Shown here: one piece after another, positions 59,487 to 64,000 of the stretch
Numbering within the stretch: the first letter of the stretch is position 1
How the letters are laid out: each line of letters opens with the position of its first letter
Source: Wurfbainia villosa
Taxonomy: Eukaryota; Streptophyta; Magnoliopsida; Zingiberales; Zingiberaceae
NCBI GenBank assembly: GCA_025175895.1
Contig: CM046000.1
Span: 95,526,753-95,590,752 of the forward strand
DNA length: 64,000 bases
Direction of reading: 5' to 3'
Program-made: the position numbers and the translations under genes
Notes under the pieces: generated by a model
What the model saw: only the letters and a program-made list of their open reading frames with translations
Database searches by the model: none
What the model was told of the DNA's origin: nothing

Positions 59487-60720
59487 GGTTATATACTCTA
59501 TAAGCTCTACTTGTAGTCGAGTATCCTAAAAAGATTCCAGTCGAGGTTTTGAATGTAAATTTCCCTAGGTAATCCTTAGTGTTTAGGATATGTACCTTAC
59601 ACCCAAATACCCTAAAGTACTTGATGTTAGGTATTTTATCATGATAAATCTCGTATGAGGTCTTAATTTGCCTCTTTACCATAAGGATCCTATTTTGGAC
59701 ATAGCATGTCGTACTCACGGCTTCCGCCCAAAACCTATCAGGTAGGTTATACTCGTTTAACATTGTCCTAGCGACTTCTTGTAGAGTTATATTTTTACGT
59801 TCTACTAGGCCATTCTGTTGTGGGGTTCTAGGGCAAGAGAACTCATGGTGATATCCATTTAGGTTACAGAATTCTGTAAACCTGTGGTTCTCGAATTAAC
59901 CACCATGATCACTCCTAAGTCTTTTGATTTTAAGATTTTGTTGATTTTCTATCAGTTTAAATAGGTTGATTAGTTGATCTAGGGTATCATTTTTGTGTTT
60001 GATGAACCTAACCCAAGTAAACCTAGAATAGTCGTCATTTATGACTAAGCAAAATTGACTCCCATTAAGTGACTTAGCTCCGTGTGAATCAAATAGATCC
60101 ATGTGTAGGAGCTCAAGAACACTTTTGGTTCGTTCTTGATTAGTTAGTTGATGTTGTATCCTAGATTGTTTACCTTGTTGACGTGCATTACATATTTTAT
60201 TATCCAAGTTATTGAGGTTAGGCAAACCTCTGACTAAGTCACTCTGACTCATCTTGTGGATGAGTCTTGGGTGTGAGTGACCGAGTCGTCGGTGCCACAA
60301 CCATGATTCCTCTTGCCATGTCATAAGACACTTGGTTGAGGAGTTAGTTAATAGTATAAATATTATTATTTCTGGTTCCCTTAAGGATTGTTTTAGAAGT
60401 TTCATTTGTATTAATTACGCATTCATTTTCTAGGAATATGACCTTATAGTTATTATCACACAATTGGCTTACACTAAGTAAATTATATTGAAAATTTTCT
60501 ACCAATAATACATTTTGAATAATAAAGTTAGAGTTGAGCTCAATATCACCTGATCCGATGATTTTGAGCTTGCCGTTGTTTTCGAAGGCTACCGATCCTT
60601 ATCGTTTGAATCGAAGCTTCGAAAACTTGAGTTGATCCCCGGTCATGTGTCGGGAGCAACCACTGTCCAACATCCATTGATCCTACACGCAAGGTAGTTG
60701 GATCGGATATTGGATTTATT
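59446..60720 (-). pseudogene. Element H protease and integrase
   Basis: Protease motif DSGC at 60656-60667 on the minus strand (LDSGCSRHMTGD), then a stop and LLSVSQLCDN. The integrase starts with WHRRLGHSHPRLI and CNARQQGKQ (the second Cys of the CxxC is Arg). It has Asp in LLHMDLFDS, Asp in LRSDHGG, a stop right after (tta/ taa at about 59896), and Glu in PQQNGLVERKN. The C-terminal part (VFGCKVHILN, GYSTTSRAYRVYN) runs to a frameshift near 59470. Confidence 0.9.
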
Positions 60721-61361
60721 AAAAGTTGATTGGAAATTATTAACCTAAATCATCTCACCCATGTCTACGTACATGATCAAGCATATTAACCCTATATGTT
60801 CTTGTGAGATGACTTCCAATTTTACTTGATTTAAATTTAATGATTTGAACACTTGTCAACCTTGCGTTAGATTCGGATTTGACCTTAGGCTCATCAAGTC
60901 ACTTTTTCAAGATCATGGCTTCTAGGTCGTGGTGAGGCACAGAGGCCTTCTTTGATCAGAAAAATGACCACTTCCTTAGAAAAAGCTATTTTCAAGAAAA
61001 TAGAGACTTGACTTACATAAGACCACTTCCTGATCTAACTAGTCTAGGATACGGCGAGGTAGCTTCAGCTAGTTTTGCTCGGTCAAGTGCACCGGACTAG
61101 ATACGCCTTATCTAGCCCGAATACACAAGACTCTGCTTTCCTAGTGTACTATCATCTCGCCGCGTCCTGGTACTATGTTACCAAGTATTGACGAGTTATA
61201 GTCTTACCTAAATATTCTAAAAAGGAAAATTAAAATAAATAACTAACCTAAGCATGCAATTTCTAAGTTAAAACACAAACAAGTTTTGTACTGGCTCCCC
61301 CTGGACCGTTGAATCGATTCGGTCTCTCCACATAGTGGATTTGGTCCTTGGGAACCCAGTA
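60721..61361 (-). other. Element H gag-protease junction, degraded coding sequence
   Basis: Between gag and protease. On the minus strand YWVPKDQIHYVERPNRF-like sequence near 61300-61360 continues the gag-pol join seen in B and A. The rest has stops in all frames and no domain I recognise. Confidence 0.55.
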
Positions 61362-62900
61362 CTAGTTTGACCCTAAGTTTGAAATCAAAGTGGTCTTAGG
61401 GACCCATGCTTGGACACATTTTTTATGTCGACTTACAATCGACATATACGACTTGTTGGTCATATTTGAGCTAAACCCTAGTCTGACTTTGTTGTACATG
61501 CCCCTTTGCGATCCAAGTAGGAGGTCAAGTCCTTTGGATCCCAAAGTAAACCTTTCCAACGTGTTCCTAAGATCTTCAACTTGACTCTCCAAGAGTGAGT
61601 TCTCAACTTCGAGCTTTTCAACCCGAGTTGAGTCCTCCTCTCGAACTCGACTAGTCGAAGAGGTTAGGGAGACCTCGTGTTTGAGGAGTTTAACTTCCTC
61701 AACTAGGGTCTCGACCTTGGACTTGGACTTAGCTAATTTCCTAGTTAAGAATTTAATTGCACTGTAAAGCATACTAATAAGGGATCGACTTACCTTGAGT
61801 GTATCATTTGAACCGGATGCGTATCCATGGCTTGTCTTGAATAGTGCTTCACAGTCCGATTCATCTTCAGTTTCAGATTCGTGTTCCGGTTTCGACTCCG
61901 TCTCCGATTCAACTGGTTTAGCTATGAAGACGCAATCATCATCTTCTTCCTCGGAAGCTTCTTTCCACGTAGCATTGAGTGCCTTTTTGTGTTTCGGTGC
62001 CTTGTTCTTGAGCTTTGGATATTCGAACTTGATATGTCCAAACCTGTTGCATTCGTAACACCTAATATTAGAACTTTTGGGCTTACCTTCGTTGGGTTGA
62101 GTGACGTTTCGCTTTTGGCCCTTGACTATCCTCCGAACTAGGTTGACTAGTTTGGGCTCCATTTCCGGGTCGACCTCCGAATCGGACTCATCTTCTTCCT
62201 CCTTTGGGGGTGGCTTGCTCGCGGTTTTCTTCCTCGAACCTGCAAAAAGTGTTATAGCCTTCTCGGGTTCTGAGTTAGACTGCTCATGAAGTTCGAAATC
62301 GGAAAACAACTCATCTAATCTAAGTTTTGAAAGATCCTTGGAGACCTTGTAGGAATCGACCATGGATGCCCATAAGGTAGTCCTAGGAAATGAGTTTAGT
62401 ACATACCTAATAAGTTCGCAGTTTTTGACCTTTTGTCCGATCGCGTGTAGGTTATTGATGATATCTTGAATGCGAGCGTGAAGTTGCGTCGCCGTCTCAT
62501 GTTCCTGCATTTTTAGATTCTATAACTTATTGAACAAGAGATCACGCTTACATACCTTGGCTTCATCGGTCCCTTCGTGTAGATCCACTAGTTTTGTCCA
62601 AAGGTCCTTTGCGCTGATGAAGGGGCTAACGCAATTAAGCTCCTCCTTGGACAAGCCGCATTGGAGGATTTGAGTTGCCTTGGCATCGGCTTCGACTTGT
62701 CTTTTTGTCGCATTGGTCAATTGGTCATAATCCAAGGATTCACCCACTTCGTTAGTCGGAAGTGTGAATCCTGTTTGGATTATGATCCACATCTCGATTT
62801 GGGTTTTAAGAAAGCATTCCATCCGACCCTTCCAATAACGAAAGTCATCTCCATTGTAAAACGGAGGTCGGACGGTGCTAAAACCCTCGAGATGGGCCAT
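61362..62900 (-). pseudogene. Element H gag (one premature stop, altered zinc knuckle)
   Basis: The minus-strand ATG at 62900 opens MAHLEGFSTVRPPFYNG, the SIRE gag start. The frame meets a single stop at about 62520 (tag where sister copies have Gln, in LFNKLQNLKM) and continues to 61362. The zinc knuckle reads CYECNRFGHIKFEYP: its last Cys is Tyr (minus-strand codon at 62021-62019). An acidic Glu/Asp/Ser-rich linker and a Leu- and Glu-rich coiled-coil-like region follow. A longer frame extends upstream of the ATG to 63014 but has no gag features. Confidence 0.92.
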
Positions 62901-63095
62901 TGAAACAAATAAAACAAGAGGATGAAGCGGAAGAAACCTAAAAACACAAACGACGGAAATGTCCCAAGACTCGCGTCTTGGATTAGCAGTGCGGGAGAAG
63001 AAAAAAAAATACACGAATGAAAAAGAAAGAAAAAAAATCGAAAAAAAATCTGTAGAAAGCTAGATTGGTGGTTTCACCAAATCTTAGCACCCCCT

Positions 63096-63107
63096 GCTCT
63101 GATACCA
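63096..63107 (-). other. Element H primer-binding site
   Basis: tggtatcagagc on the minus strand, two bases after the LTR end. Confidence 0.95.
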
Positions 63108-63109
63108 AT

Positions 63110-64000
63110 TGTTGGATCAAGCGGATCGCTAGAGGGGGTGGTGAATAGCGATAAAACTTTTCGTACGAATTCGTTCGAGTAGACAATTAAATGCAGCGGA
63201 AGATAAATGAAAGATAAATGAGACAAGAAGATTTTTTACTTGGTTCGTAGCTTTCGGCTACTACTCCAAGGCCCTAGTGGTCCTTGACCACGCACGGAGG
63301 GCAAAACACAAAACGAACTCCTCCTCGTTGGAGGTAGGAGTTGATCGAATACAAGAAATCACAAAAGCTTGAGGTAGAGGGACACTCCCCCTCTCCTCGT
63401 TACGATAAAAACTCCGAGACAATAATATGAAAAGAAATAAACTGAATTGAATCTTATACCGATGAAAAATATAAACACTTAAACTTAGAGGGCCGGAGAA
63501 GTAGCACTTCATTGTCAGAGAGTTGCAACGTTGCGGAGGCTTTTGGGAACTTAGAATTGATGAGAAAACCCTAGGAGACACCCTCCTTTTATAGCCTTTG
63601 AGCCCCTTCTCGAGAGGAACTTTAGCCAATGAGATTTGAGCACCAATCCCCTTGAAATGAGGTGATTAGCCTTGACTCCTCGAAGCTGATCCTTGACCAA
63701 CAGTCGACTGATGGACATCATCAGTCGACTAATGGCAGCATCAGTCGAATGCTGACCACCGGTAGTCGACTGATGGACGACAGTCGAGTCCTCTAAGCTA
63801 ATAGTCGACTGATGCTAGCTGCAAGTCAAAATTAGCTTAATAAAAATACTATTTCGACGGCCGCCGACCATCCGATCTCGACCTAGACCATCCATGGGAT
63901 GTGTTTGGTCAGATCTATGCTTAAGACCATCCCCGTAAGGAGGATATGACCTCTCTTACACTCACACACACACGAGCTTACCTCGATACTTACTGTGTCA
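63110..64000 (-). repeat. Element H 5' LTR, cut by the window end
   Basis: Matches 55584-56470 of the 3' LTR closely; the first 210 or so bases (in reading direction) lie beyond the window. TATA box at 63586-63594. The cluster of cagtcgactg motifs is at 63702-63815. Confidence 0.93.

Larger units (their letters stand above)
55584..64000 (-). mobile_element. Element H: SIRE-like Ty1/copia retrotransposon, minus strand, 5' end outside window
   Basis: 3' LTR at 55584-56687, internal part to 63109, and most of the 5' LTR from 63110. From the 3' LTR length about 210 bases of the 5' LTR are missing from the window. It is inserted in the 3' LTR of G; atagg at 55579-55583 would be the left TSD copy. 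Coding damage is light: a handful of stops and about two frameshifts. Confidence 0.93.

Noticed and set aside
57672..62900. Element H as an intact, autonomous element
   Set aside because: There are several in-frame stops, a frameshift near 59470, and a zinc knuckle without its last Cys.

Overview
This window is nuclear DNA of a flowering plant and consists, as far as I can read it, entirely of nested transposable elements. The evidence is plant Ty1/copia elements of two lineages (SIRE/Maximus-like and Angela/BARE-like), an initiator-Met tRNA type primer-binding site after each visible 5' LTR, a CACTA DNA transposon, and the LTR of a probable Ty3/gypsy chromovirus. I find no host gene, rRNA, tRNA, CRISPR array or bacterial-type operon. 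The species cannot be fixed from the sequence alone.

The nest can be solved from target-site duplications (TSDs) and broken reading frames. The oldest host is element E (Angela-like, minus strand), whose 3' LTR and pol lie at 22637-37197. Into E went B (SIRE-like, minus, 1101-22636), F (Angela-related, minus, 23968-32973, TSD gtccc) and G (Angela-like, plus, from 37198). Into B went C (Angela-like, plus, 7079-20298, TSD tagag), a plus-strand SIRE LTR ending at 1100, and a minus-strand SIRE LTR at 2140-3714. Into the 5' LTR of C went a 3.6 kb CACTA element (8679-12315, TSD tct). Into the leader of G went A (SIRE-like, plus, 40175-51969, TSD caatc). Into the reverse transcriptase of A went a 3.2 kb solo LTR (45676-48914, TSD cctaa). 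Into the 3' LTR of G went H (SIRE-like, minus, 55584 to beyond the window).

Each retroelement carries remnants of gag (with a CCHC zinc knuckle), aspartic protease, integrase, reverse transcriptase and RNase H, in the copia order. All are pseudogenes, broken by stops, frameshifts, deletions or other insertions. H and A are the least damaged coding copies. Many of the lesions are G-to-A or C-to-T changes, including TGT-to-TAT Cys-to-Tyr changes in four of the seven zinc knuckles.

The most interesting items are: the CACTA element, which has no transposase but carries three exon-like blocks of a host VPS13 (chorein, lipid-transfer) gene; the perfect palindromes centred on GTCGAC that recur in SIRE-type LTRs of different subfamilies; the LTR at 2140-3714 flanked by a 192-bp duplication of reverse transcriptase and no TSD; and LTR pairs with short, strongly divergent blocks inside otherwise near-identical sequence.
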